Below, in pieces: positions 1-6,478 of a DNA stretch of 13,795 nucleotides (its first letter is position 1; the number at the start of each line of letters is the position of its first letter). The notes under the pieces were generated by a model. That model worked only from the letters and a program-made list of their open reading frames with translations. It ran no database searches and was not told the DNA's origin. The DNA lies in contig CABQHM010000073.1 in the NCBI GenBank assembly GCA_902464015.1, positions 1-13,795 on the forward strand. The letters run 5' to 3'. A program made the translations under genes and the position numbers. Source of the DNA: an uncultured Coriobacteriales bacterium. Its GTDB lineage: Bacteria > Actinomycetota > Coriobacteriia > Coriobacteriales > UMGS124.

Positions 1-208
1 CCCAGGTGTCGAGCGTGGCTACCTCCACGCCTGCGAGTCCCTTGCCCGCATCTGCCAGGTGCTGTTTGACAGCCAGGGCGATGTTGCGGGAGGGCACGAT
101 CCATGCAACGTGCCTGCCCTGCCGCAGCATCTTCTGCACGACGGCATATGCGCACGCCGAGCGCTCATAGCGGTCGTGCGCACTGACAATCTCGAGTCTT
201 CCTGGCAT
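1..208 (-). CDS. AddB-like helicase/nuclease, N-terminal fragment (runs off left edge)
   Basis: An open frame of 69 codons runs leftward from the ATG at 206-208 to the window edge with no stop. The start is preceded by a good ribosome site (GGGAAGGGAG, about 7 bases away). Visible segments include LEIVSAHDRYERSACAYAVV, GRHVAWIVPSRNIALAVKQH and GVEVATLDTW. This layout, a first strand then a helix, then 'vPsr...l...L' and a 'v.TlDtW' strand, resembles the start of AddB/UvrD-type helicase-nuclease proteins that process double-strand DNA ends. The usual Walker A loop near residue 10 is not present: the equivalent stretch is SAHDRYERS. Only about a tenth of such a protein is visible, so family membership is inferred; it could be another PD-(D/E)XK nuclease-family protein. 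It is separated from trmB by about 100 bases and the trmB terminator. Confidence 0.6.
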   Translation of the reverse strand, partial: MPGRLEIVSAHDRYERSACAYAVVQKMLRQGRHVAWIVPSRNIALAVKQHLADAGKGLAGVEVATLDTW

Positions 209-309
209 GGGTTGCTCCCTTCCCTGGATACAGTCGAGGCCAGTATCTCACGCGGGCCGGACACAAATTCCCCGCATCGGTGGCTTGTTGCACAAAGCGA
301 CATAAAGAA

Positions 310-356
310 AAGGGGGCCGCGCGGCCTGCACTTCTGTGCTGTCGCGTGGCCCCCTT
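310..356 (-). terminator. Rho-independent terminator of trmB
   Basis: The arms AAGGGGGCC..CGCG and CGCG..GGCCCCCTT pair over 13-14 positions with one mismatch on the leftward transcript. A small inner GCAC/GTGC hairpin lies in the loop. Leftward transcription then meets TTTTCTTT. It sits 23 bases past the trmB stop, so it most likely ends that transcript. Confidence 0.8.
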
Positions 357-378
357 AGACGCAAGTCTTTATGTCAGG

Positions 379-1263
379 CTATTTGCCTGCGGTCTCGCTT
401 TCAGGCTGTGCTTGGTTGCCTTTTTGCGCACGCGGGCGGTGGCGCTTGGGGTTCTTGGCGCGCAGCTCGGCCTTGCGGGCGAGGTTGGCACGGCGGTTGA
501 GCAGGTTGCGCACGGTGTCTTCCATGCCCAGGGGGATGTAGGACATGGACTCGAGATCCTCGGGCAGGTACTCCGCAAGCGACAGGGGTGCGATCTGCTC
601 GACCTTCTCGGGCGCGGGGCCGGGCTTGGCGATGATCGCGTGCACGGTGGCGCCCATTTGGCACAGACGTTCCTCGAACTCGGTGGAGACGTTGGCCTGG
701 GGCCAGCTGGGCTCGTTCAGGAGGTCGTTTGTGCAGGCAAGGGGCTCGTATCCCGCAATCTGGTACTGCGTGAGCGAGAACTTGAAGAGCGGCTCGGAGT
801 CGGTCTTCTGGCACACCACGCCGTCGGGGGCCAGGATGGAGCGGTAGCCCATGAGGCGCTTGGCGTGGGAGAGCCTGCGCACGGCCGCCTTGCTCTGCGG
901 GAACGGCGCCGAGAAGTTGAGGTGGATGCGCGCCAGCTCGCCGGGGGCGAAGAAGCGGCACACGTCGTCTTGGGTGTCGAGGACGAAGACGGCGTTGTAC
1001 ACGCCCTCCTCGATGGCGCGCTGCGCGGCGAGCACCACGCAGACTTCCTCCACGTCCACGCCCACAAAGAGCACGTCGGGCTCGGCCTTGGCGCTCTCGA
1101 TGGCGAAGCCTCCCTTGCCGCAGCCCAGGTCAAGGCGCACCTCGCGGGCGCGGGGCAGCAGCATCTCGGCCCAGTGGCCGGCACGCTCCTCGGGATCGTC
1201 GACGATGGCGTCGGCAAAGAGACGCCTGCGTTCGTCGAGGTTCTTGGGTTTGCGTGCGCGCAT
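379..1263 (-). CDS. trmB: tRNA (guanine-N7-)-methyltransferase, divergent TrmB
   Basis: A 294-residue protein. It would methylate guanine 46 of tRNA at N7 using S-adenosylmethionine, in the cytoplasm. The SAM-binding motif LDLGCGKGGF is at residues 44-53 and the next strand, FVGVDVEE, at about 66-73. KTDSEPLFKFSL matches the TrmB region that helps bind tRNA. The loop that normally reads like NF(P/S)DPWPKKRH is here NFSAPFPQSKAA (about residues 116-127), so the usual Asp is Ala and the usual Trp is Phe. The last 40 or so residues are a Lys/Arg-rich tail. The start is set by GAAAGG about 8 bases upstream of ATG. It is divergent from DUF5662. The family call is secure at the fold level; the substrate or activity is less certain because of the altered loop. 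Confidence 0.82.
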   Translation of the reverse strand: MRARKPKNLDERRRLFADAIVDDPEERAGHWAEMLLPRAREVRLDLGCGKGGFAIESAKAEPDVLFVGVDVEEVCVVLAAQRAIEEGVYNAVFVLDTQDDVCRFFAPGELARIHLNFSAPFPQSKAAVRRLSHAKRLMGYRSILAPDGVVCQKTDSEPLFKFSLTQYQIAGYEPLACTNDLLNEPSWPQANVSTEFEERLCQMGATVHAIIAKPGPAPEKVEQIAPLSLAEYLPEDLESMSYIPLGMEDTVRNLLNRRANLARKAELRAKNPKRHRPRAQKGNQAQPESETAGK

Positions 1264-1299
1264 GGGCTTGCCTTTCGTTGGGTTTCGAGACGATGTGGC

Positions 1300-1308
1300 A
1301 GAATACCA
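1300..1308 (-). promoter_or_regulatory. extended -10 promoter of trmB
   Basis: The leftward strand reads TGGTATTCT, a TGn-type extended -10 about 37 bases upstream of the trmB ATG. No convincing -35 is seen, as is common for extended -10 promoters. Confidence 0.4.
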
Positions 1309-1327
1309 CGCCCATCTCGTGCGCCTG

Positions 1328-1336
1328 TGCTATAAA
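1328..1336 (+). promoter_or_regulatory. extended -10 promoter of the DUF5662 gene
   Basis: TGCTATAAA is a TGn extended -10 about 42 bases upstream of the ATG at 1378. With the trmB -10 it forms a compact divergent promoter pair 20 bases apart. No clear -35 is seen. Confidence 0.45.
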
Positions 1337-1377
1337 TGCGTGCATAAGACAAACCCCATTGTGCAGAGAGAGTGCCC

Positions 1378-2022
1378 ATGCCAGGTAAGCCCCAGGAGAA
1401 GCATGCCATCGACGAACCGTTTTCTATGAGTGACCTGGGACGCGTCACTCTCAAGAAGGCATGGGGGCATTTCTGCACCATCACCCACCACAAGCTGCTC
1501 GTGATGCGCTACTGCTTTCGCGTGGGCCTGTACCGTCAGGGCCTCGCGCACGACTTGTCCAAGTACTCGCCCTGCGAGTTTATGGTTGGTGTGCGGTACT
1601 ACCAGGGATTTCGTAGCCCTAACTCGGCCGAGCGCGCTGTAAAGGGATATTCCGAGGCCTGGATGCACCACAAGGGGCGCAACCGCCATCACTGGGAGTA
1701 CTGGGTGGACATCAAGGGCAACGGCGACCCCACGATGGAAGGCAAGCCCATGCCCACGCGCTATGTGGTCGAGATGTTCTGCGACCGCATCGCCGCGAGC
1801 CGCGTGTACAAAAAGGACGCCTACACCGACCGCAGCCCCCTGGAGTATTACGAGCTCGAGCATTCCGCCCCTGTTGAGCTGCCCATTCATCCGATGACCG
1901 AAGCCCTGCTCAAGCGCCTGTTGGAGATGCTTGCTGAGCGGGGAGAAGAGGCCGCGCTTGCCTATGTGAAGCGCGAGATCGTGCGCAAGCGCTACGTCGA
2001 GGGCCCCGGCTGCAGGTTTTAG
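1378..2022 (+). CDS. DUF5662 family protein
   Basis: A 214-residue soluble protein with no signal peptide or membrane segment. Family hallmarks are HFCTITHHKLLVMRYCFRVG, GLAHDLSKYSPCEF, GYSEAWMHHKGRNRHHWEYW and EMFCDRIAASRVY. The HDLSKYSP...E and HHKGRNRHHWEYW segments are rich in His/Asp/Glu and look like a metal site in an all-helical fold. The biochemical role is unknown. I chose ATG 1378 (AGAGAG 6 bases upstream); an in-frame GTG at 1372 and ATG at 1426 are alternatives. The gene is single and divergent from trmB. Arginine codons are CGN except for one AGG, typical of the chromosomal part of this window. Confidence 0.85.
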   Translation: MPGKPQEKHAIDEPFSMSDLGRVTLKKAWGHFCTITHHKLLVMRYCFRVGLYRQGLAHDLSKYSPCEFMVGVRYYQGFRSPNSAERAVKGYSEAWMHHKGRNRHHWEYWVDIKGNGDPTMEGKPMPTRYVVEMFCDRIAASRVYKKDAYTDRSPLEYYELEHSAPVELPIHPMTEALLKRLLEMLAERGEEAALAYVKREIVRKRYVEGPGCRF

Positions 2023-2078
2023 CCAGGCGAAGGGCCCCGGTGCGGCTGTTTTCGGCCGCGGACGGCCAGGATCTCATC

Positions 2079-2169
2079 ATTTAACATACATTTCAATGGT
2101 CCAAATGTATGTTAAATCATCAAAAGACCAGTTGGCATGTTTTTTGAAATCTTAAAATGTATGTTATTT
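2079..2169. repeat. three copies of AAATGTATGTTA in an AT-rich convergent gap
   Basis: ATTTAACATACATTT (2079-2093) and its exact complement AAATGTATGTTAAAT (2103-2117) form a 15-base perfect inverted repeat around a 9-base centre. A third copy, AAATGTATGTTA, lies at 2155-2166 in the same direction as the right arm and 52 bases from it. The block is AT-rich in a GC-rich region and lies between two converging genes, where promoters are not expected. It looks like an operator for a dimeric regulator, perhaps the leftover of a lost gene. No gene is seen in 2043-2206. Confidence 0.6.
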
Positions 2170-2206
2170 GGTAGAGCAGCTTCGCGAGTCGGCTTTCCCG
2201 CCCACG

Positions 2207-2245
2207 AAAAAGGCCGACATCCGCAACTGGATGCCGGCCTTTGTT
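2207..2245 (-). terminator. Rho-independent terminator of the DUF3800 gene
   Basis: Leftward reading gives AAAGGCCGGCATCC, a six-base loop, then GGATGTCGGCCTTTTT. The 11-base core stem has one G-U pair in this direction and an A-C mismatch in the other, so it suits the leftward gene whose stop is at 2265. Confidence 0.8.
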
Positions 2246-2264
2246 GGTTCACGGCCGTTGCTTG

Positions 2265-4565
2265 TTACTCGGGCTGCGCCTGTGCGTCGGAGTCAGCCGC
2301 CTTGCGCGTGCGTGTACGGCGTGTGCGCGACTTGGTGGGCGCAGGGTTGTCTGCGCCGCCATCGTGAGAGGCAGGCGTGGCTTTGGCAGATGCAGTATCG
2401 CCGGATGAGGAATCAGCCGATGCGGCGATCTTGGTGGCCTTGACCTGCTTGTTTGTATGCTTGGCAGGTGAGGGCTTGGCTGCCGTGGCGGATGAGGAGT
2501 CGGTCTTTGAGAGAGCGTCGGCTTGCGCAAAATCGACGTGCGCTGCATCGGCTCGTGCAAGGGCAGCGTGCGCTTCATTGGGCTGTGAGGAGCCATTCTT
2601 TTCTTCACCGTCCTGCGAGGCCTTGACTTTAACCTCGGCGGGAGCTTCCTTTGCCTTGGAGCGTGAGCGTGTCCTGGTGCGCTTGGGCTTGGGGGCGGCG
2701 TCGGCCTCGCTTGCGGGGGCGCTATCCGAAACGGGAACGGGCTGATGGTCGGCCGCAATGTCGTTCTGCGGCTTGATTGCAGGGGTGCGCGCGGCAGGGT
2801 CAGGCTCATCTGTGTGCTTCGGTACATCTGAGCTGGCAGTATCAATCGGCGTGGCCTCGGTCCTGTCCTTGGTCACATCGCCCTTTTGGTCGTCGGCGGA
2901 CCGCTCTTGCTTGGACTTCGCGGGGCCATGCGCAGTTTTCTTGGCGGCCTTCTGACGGCGTTCCCGCGCCGTGATAACGACAGGCTCTGCCGCAGGTTCC
3001 GTGCTGGGAGTGGTGGAGAAGGAGACGGGGGCATCGACAGTGGACTTCCCGTCGCTGGGTATGACCTCGCTACCAGTAGCGGGAAAATCGGCACGTCCTT
3101 CTTGAGCGCTTGTCTCTGCCAGGGAAGTCGTCTTTTGGACGTCCTCCTTGGTTACTTGTGCTTGCTTGTCGCCCTGTGCGTTTGCCTGGTTCTTGGGCTT
3201 GCGGCTCCTACGGCGAGACTTGGGAGAGGTCTTGGAGTCCGAGGAATCCTTTTCATCCGTCTGGTCGACAGGGGAGGCACCTGCAATCGCAGGTAAAGAA
3301 TCTTTCTCGGCAGCCTCATTGGAGGAGTTTGCTTTCTCCGCCGCGGTCGTATTGCTTGTCTCAGAAGCCGCTGTGCTGGCCTCTTGCTTCTGTTCGCTCC
3401 CAGTCGAGGTATCTATCGGTGTCGCGCCTGCGACATCAGCCACTTGCGTTGCATCCGTCGCGTTCGTCGTGTCGCCCGTTTGTACTGCATCTGCTAGGTT
3501 TTCCGTCTGAGTTTTTTCCGGCGCACTCTCCTTGGCATCGGCTGCCTTGCGTGCGGCGCGGGAGCGGCGCCTGCGAGCAGAGCGCGACAGCGCACGTGGC
3601 TGCTCGGTGTTGTCGTTCGCGGTTTCTTCGATGTCAGCGGCGGGGCCGTCCGCCTCGGCGTTCGCATCGGGTGCGTCGTTTGCCGTGCCATCGTCGGCCA
3701 CATCCAGCCCCGCGCCATCCGCAGCAAGAGCCTCGGCATCCGCCGGCTTGTCTGCCTGGGTCTCACCGTTCGAGCCAAACGCGCCCGCAACCTCCTCCAT
3801 GCCCGTCGGCATCATGCGGAAGGCGCTTGCGATGTTGTTGGCTGCGTTGTATTCGACGTTGGCGCGCAGGTCGTTTGCAATCTGGGCCATCTGGTTTGCC
3901 AGCTCGGGCAGGCCGAACGAAAAGCCCAGGTGGATGATACCGTCGGCGTACCCCTTGCGCAAAAACTCGTTGCAGGGTGAGTCGGAAAGCGACAGCGCGG
4001 TGCGGTAGATGTTGCTGAACAGGTCGGCCACCTGCACGCCGGCAGAGTACTTGGAGTCCATATAGCGAATCTGCAGGTCGCTTACGAGCGGTTCCTCACG
4101 GTGCATGAGGACGTTGCCGATGCTTTCGCACACCATGTCCTCGAAGCTTTCGCGAATGCCGCCGCGCATGTCGAGCGACAGGCGGTAGGCGCCGCCCCGG
4201 GGCAGCTCGTCGCGCTCCAGGTAATAGGCCATGGCCTGGGCAATCATCGAGTCGTAGAGCAGCTCTTTGTCAAGCTTGCGCTCGCAGGCGTTCGCCGCTG
4301 CCGGGTCGATGGTGAGCAGGTAAATCTCGAGGTCGTTGTGCTCGAGGATCGTCTTTGCCAGGGCGAGCTTTTGGGCGGTTTTCATCTGCGAGGCCTTGAT
4401 CTCGGCCTGCGTGGTCTTGTTGCGTGCGATGCAGCCTTCGAGTTTTGCCAGGTCGTTGACGAGCACCATCGCCATGGTAAAGACCTCGTCGCCGAAGCCC
4501 AGCGTGCCCGACTCGTCTAGGTACAGGCGCAGCTGCGCCGCCGAAGTGGCGGGGAAGAACATCAT
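2265..4565 (-). CDS. DUF3800 protein with long disordered, basic-patch tail
   Basis: A 766-residue protein, far longer than the 200-300 residues usual for DUF3800. Residues 1-240 are the DUF3800 domain: RLYLDESG with the conserved D17-E18, then MDSKYSAGVQVADLFSNIYR with D170, K172 and D181. DUF3800 is a putative nuclease-like domain of unproven function. Residues 260-766 are Ala/Asp/Glu/Thr-rich and appear disordered. They hold five short basic clusters: SRSARRRRSRAARK (327-340), KSRRRSRKPK (449-458), RERRQKAAKK (534-543), KPKRTRTRSRSKAK (626-639) and KSRTRRTRTRK (745-755). ATPIDT recurs at 381 and 571. The true start is the first ATG of an ATGATG pair, with AAAGG about 7 bases upstream; an extension to 4775 is open but lacks a ribosome site and family similarity. 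The basic patches suggest nucleic-acid or ribosome contact; this is inference. Confidence 0.8.
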   Translation of the reverse strand: MMFFPATSAAQLRLYLDESGTLGFGDEVFTMAMVLVNDLAKLEGCIARNKTTQAEIKASQMKTAQKLALAKTILEHNDLEIYLLTIDPAAANACERKLDKELLYDSMIAQAMAYYLERDELPRGGAYRLSLDMRGGIRESFEDMVCESIGNVLMHREEPLVSDLQIRYMDSKYSAGVQVADLFSNIYRTALSLSDSPCNEFLRKGYADGIIHLGFSFGLPELANQMAQIANDLRANVEYNAANNIASAFRMMPTGMEEVAGAFGSNGETQADKPADAEALAADGAGLDVADDGTANDAPDANAEADGPAADIEETANDNTEQPRALSRSARRRRSRAARKAADAKESAPEKTQTENLADAVQTGDTTNATDATQVADVAGATPIDTSTGSEQKQEASTAASETSNTTAAEKANSSNEAAEKDSLPAIAGASPVDQTDEKDSSDSKTSPKSRRRSRKPKNQANAQGDKQAQVTKEDVQKTTSLAETSAQEGRADFPATGSEVIPSDGKSTVDAPVSFSTTPSTEPAAEPVVITARERRQKAAKKTAHGPAKSKQERSADDQKGDVTKDRTEATPIDTASSDVPKHTDEPDPAARTPAIKPQNDIAADHQPVPVSDSAPASEADAAPKPKRTRTRSRSKAKEAPAEVKVKASQDGEEKNGSSQPNEAHAALARADAAHVDFAQADALSKTDSSSATAAKPSPAKHTNKQVKATKIAASADSSSGDTASAKATPASHDGGADNPAPTKSRTRRTRTRKAADSDAQAQPE

Positions 4566-4697
4566 GATATGCCTTTCTGCGTACGGCCTCGCAGGTAAAC
4601 GGTGGCAACGCAGCATCCGAACCGCCATGGTGTCGGGAGCCTTGCCTGGCCGGGGCGTCGAGCCCGGCGGCCATCCGTGCGAGGGCGGATGCGGGAA

Positions 4698-4706
4698 ACT
4701 ATAGCA
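4698..4706 (-). promoter_or_regulatory. extended -10 promoter of the DUF3800 gene
   Basis: The leftward strand reads TGCTATAGT, a TGn extended -10. Transcription would start near 4691, leaving a leader of about 125 bases before the ATG at 4565. The leader contains a GCCGGG..CCCGGC hairpin near 4646-4665. No good -35 is seen, which fits activator dependence. Confidence 0.4.
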
Positions 4707-4805
4707 CGCCGCTTTCGAATCTGCGTGTCGCTCAAGCGCAGTCACACTGTGCCGCAGCGCTGCCGGCACTTTCAAAGAACCTCTGGGTTGGACATATGCC
4801 CAGCT

Positions 4806-4855
4806 ACTTCAACAACTTCAAAGTCACTTCAAACAAGACTTCAATATGACTTCAA
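4806..4855 (-). promoter_or_regulatory. array of five TTGAAGT boxes
   Basis: ACTTCAA (TTGAAGT on the leftward strand) starts at 4806, 4815, 4826, 4838 and 4849, giving steps of 9, 11, 12 and 11 bases, close to one helical turn. An inverted TTGAAG follows at 4863. The array lies between the flavodoxin terminator and the DUF3800 promoter, about 100 bases upstream of the latter. Direct repeats with an 11-base step are the usual layout of OmpR/PhoB-type response-regulator sites. The rest of the 402-base gap (4566-4967) holds the leader, the promoter, a GTGCC/GGCAC hairpin at 4749-4769 and the flavodoxin terminator, but no gene. Confidence 0.6.
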
Positions 4856-4891
4856 AGTGAGATTGAAGCTGGTGAAGTGCGCCTGGGAGCG

Positions 4892-4928
4892 AAAAAGGCC
4901 AGGCAGCCCGAGGTGGGGTTGCCTGGCC
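4892..4928 (-). terminator. Rho-independent terminator of the flavodoxin operon
   Basis: GGCCAGGCA at 4897-4905 pairs with TGCCTGGCC at 4920-4928, and an inner CCC/GGG extends the stem. Leftward transcription runs into TTTTT at 4896-4892. It is 40 bases past the flavodoxin stop. Confidence 0.85.
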
Positions 4929-4967
4929 GGTGTGCGGGAGGGTTTCTATGCTTTGAGCGCAGGGCTC

Positions 4968-5399
4968 TTACGCCAGGGCCTCGACGACGTCCTTACCCAG
5001 GCCAATGCACTCCTCTTCGGCGGCCGCGTCGGGGTAGTCGTAGGCGATGACCGCGCCCACCACGTTGGCGCCGTCGGCCTCGGTGCGCTCCTGCCAAGTT
5101 TCCATCCACTCGCCCTCGTTCCACTCATATGAGCCGAACAGGCCCACGGTGCGGCCCTTGAGCTGCTTTTCGCAGTCGGCGAACATGGGCTCGAACTCGT
5201 CGGGCTCGAGCTCCTCGGCGCCCATGGCGGGGCAGCCGAAGATGACGGCGTCGAACTCGCCCAGGCGTGCGGGGCCAAAATCGGAGGCCTCGAGGATGGT
5301 GGGGGCGGCACCGCCCTCGATGACGCCCTTCTTCACGAGCTGGGCCATGGCGGCGGTGTTGCCGGTGCCGCTCCAATAGACGATGGCGACCTTCTTCAT
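4968..5399 (-). CDS. short-chain flavodoxin
   Basis: A 143-residue FMN-binding electron carrier of the cytoplasm, the normal length of a short-chain flavodoxin. The FMN phosphate loop is YWSGTGNTAAMAQ (residues 8-20). The ring-binding loops are FGCPAMGAEELE (about 54-65) and FGSYEWNEGEW (about 88-98). The protein is strongly acidic, as is usual. The ribosome site GAAAGGA lies 7-8 bases before ATG. It is the second gene after DUF3793, 97 bases downstream, and is followed by a strong terminator. Flavodoxins commonly replace ferredoxin when iron is short, which fits the DtxR-like sites at the head of this operon. Confidence 0.92.
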   Translation of the reverse strand: MKKVAIVYWSGTGNTAAMAQLVKKGVIEGGAAPTILEASDFGPARLGEFDAVIFGCPAMGAEELEPDEFEPMFADCEKQLKGRTVGLFGSYEWNEGEWMETWQERTEADGANVVGAVIAYDYPDAAAEEECIGLGKDVVEALA

Positions 5400-5496
5400 T
5401 GCGGTGTCCTTTCAATCGGATTGCGGTGCGTGTTTGTATGTTGTCCGCGCCGACCTAAGGCCAATGCACGGGAAACAACCTGGTTGATGCCTTGCC

Positions 5497-6228
5497 TTAG
5501 GCGATGAGCTCGGAGAGCGTCGCTCCCGTGCGGTAGCGGGCCAGCGCCTGCGAGCGACATTCGCGCATTGCCTGCCAGCAGGCCTGTGCGCCCTCGGGGT
5601 CGATGTAGGCCTTCCAGACGCCGCAGGCGAGCTCGTCTCTGCCGTCGTGGGCGATGAAGGCGAGCACGTCGGCAAGGGGGTAGCCCAGCAGCACGCCCAC
5701 CTCGTGGGGAAACGCGGGCGGCTCGTCGCCGATGCATGCGCAGGGCCGGCTGGGCAGCATGCTTGCAGATGCGGCGTCTACCTGGGCGTTTTCGGCGCGG
5801 GCGGCCACGGGCCCGTCTATCGTTTCCCGGCGCCTCTCGAATCCCGCCATCTTGATGCGAAGCGACCGTACGAGTTGGCGCGGGCCGGCCACGTCGAACC
5901 CCGCCTGCTGGAGAAAGGCGGCGACGTCGGCCTGGTCGACGAGGTTTGCCAGCTCCTGGCTGCGGCTCACGAGCATGAGGGCACGGCCGCGCCCCACCAT
6001 GAGCACGTCGCAGCGTATGCCGCGCGAGCCGTACGTGCGTGTGAACTCCAAGGCGTGCAGGGCCGCCTGCCTGCGCACTTGCGCGTCGCACAGTCTCTCG
6101 CACGAGCAAGTGGCGCATTCCTGGGGCCTGCGTGGGATGAAGTTGAAGAGCGCCGCGGGTTTGATGCCTGCCAGCACGCATGCGGCGTTGCGCACCACGC
6201 ATTGGAAAAACTGCTCCTCAAACGCCAT
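5497..6228 (-). CDS. DUF3793 family protein
   Basis: A 243-residue soluble protein. The C-terminal FPHEVGVLLGYPLADVLAFI followed by GVWKAYIDPEGAQACW is the signature of DUF3793. A Cys cluster near residues 38-46 (ECATCSCERLC) could bind a metal or cluster. The function of the family is not established. DUF3793 genes are often found beside flavodoxin genes in anaerobes, as here, which suggests a role in redox or iron economy. The start ATG at 6226-6228 has AAGGTGCAGG just upstream. A CCTAAGGC/GCCTTAGG inverted repeat (5454-5461, 5494-5501) overlaps the stop codon and could partly end or process the transcript before the flavodoxin gene. Confidence 0.85.
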   Translation of the reverse strand: MAFEEQFFQCVVRNAACVLAGIKPAALFNFIPRRPQECATCSCERLCDAQVRRQAALHALEFTRTYGSRGIRCDVLMVGRGRALMLVSRSQELANLVDQADVAAFLQQAGFDVAGPRQLVRSLRIKMAGFERRRETIDGPVAARAENAQVDAASASMLPSRPCACIGDEPPAFPHEVGVLLGYPLADVLAFIAHDGRDELACGVWKAYIDPEGAQACWQAMRECRSQALARYRTGATLSELIA

Positions 6229-6248
6229 CCTGCACCTTACCCTTCAAG

Positions 6249-6267
6249 TAAGAAAAAGCTAACTAAA
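6249..6267 (-). promoter_or_regulatory. DtxR/IdeR-like operator, downstream copy
   Basis: The leftward strand reads TTTAGTTAGCTTTTTCTTA. Aligned by eye to the iron-box consensus TTAGGTTAGCCTAACCTAA it agrees at 12 of 19 positions, best in the left half-site. It covers about +6 to +24 of the predicted transcript, where a bound repressor would block transcription. Confidence 0.45.
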
Positions 6268-6279
6268 GTAACGAGGTGC

Positions 6280-6307
6280 ACAATACCAATTCCCAGATGT
6301 TCGTCAA
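6280..6307 (-). promoter_or_regulatory. promoter of the DUF3793-flavodoxin operon
   Basis: On the leftward strand TTGACG (6302-6307) is followed after 16 bases by TATTGT (6280-6285), with TG one base before the -10 (extended -10). The start point would be near 6273 and the leader about 45 bases. Confidence 0.65.
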
Positions 6308-6318
6308 GTCTAACTAAA
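6300..6318 (-). promoter_or_regulatory. DtxR/IdeR-like operator, upstream copy
   Basis: The leftward strand reads TTTAGTTAGACTTGACGAA, 12 of 19 positions in agreement with the DtxR/IdeR iron box. It covers the -35 of the operon promoter. Its TTTAGTTAG core is an exact copy of the downstream site 51 bases away, in the same orientation. Confidence 0.45.
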
Positions 6319-6369
6319 AGATACCGATATTCCCTCACAAGTGATGCGAATCGGGCATCAAGCGGTGCC

Positions 6370-6404
6370 GGGGACCTGCCGGGCGCGCACCCCGGCAGGT
6401 CCCC
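6370..6404. repeat. perfect 14-base inverted repeat between divergent genes
   Basis: GGGGACCTGCCGGG (6370-6383) and CCCGGCAGGTCCCC (6391-6404) form a perfect GC-rich stem with a 7-base loop. Neither side has a T tract. It lies between the divergent DUF3793 operon and pth2, where no terminator is needed. Confidence 0.75.
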
Positions 6405-6478
6405 CAGTCAGCTTCTCCATAATCCCCCTGTATCATGCGCCCCTGCTGAAGATGACGACCGAGCGAGGAGTGCCCCCC

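Noticed and set aside
280..1335. Rightward 351-residue open frame antisense to trmB
   Set aside because: A shadow of the GC-rich trmB codons; trmB has motifs, a ribosome site and a terminator.
2137..2367. Small rightward gene starting in the AT-rich gap (MFFEILKCMLFG)
   Set aside because: No ribosome site, runs through the terminator and into the antisense of the DUF3800 gene.
4566..4775. N-terminal extension of the DUF3800 protein by 70 residues
   Set aside because: No ribosome site at 4775, no similarity, and the extension would cross the predicted promoter; the ATG at 4565 has both a ribosome site and the domain start.
4806..4878. CRISPR array
   Set aside because: The repeats are only 7 bases with 2-5 base gaps; there are no spacers of useful length and no cas genes.
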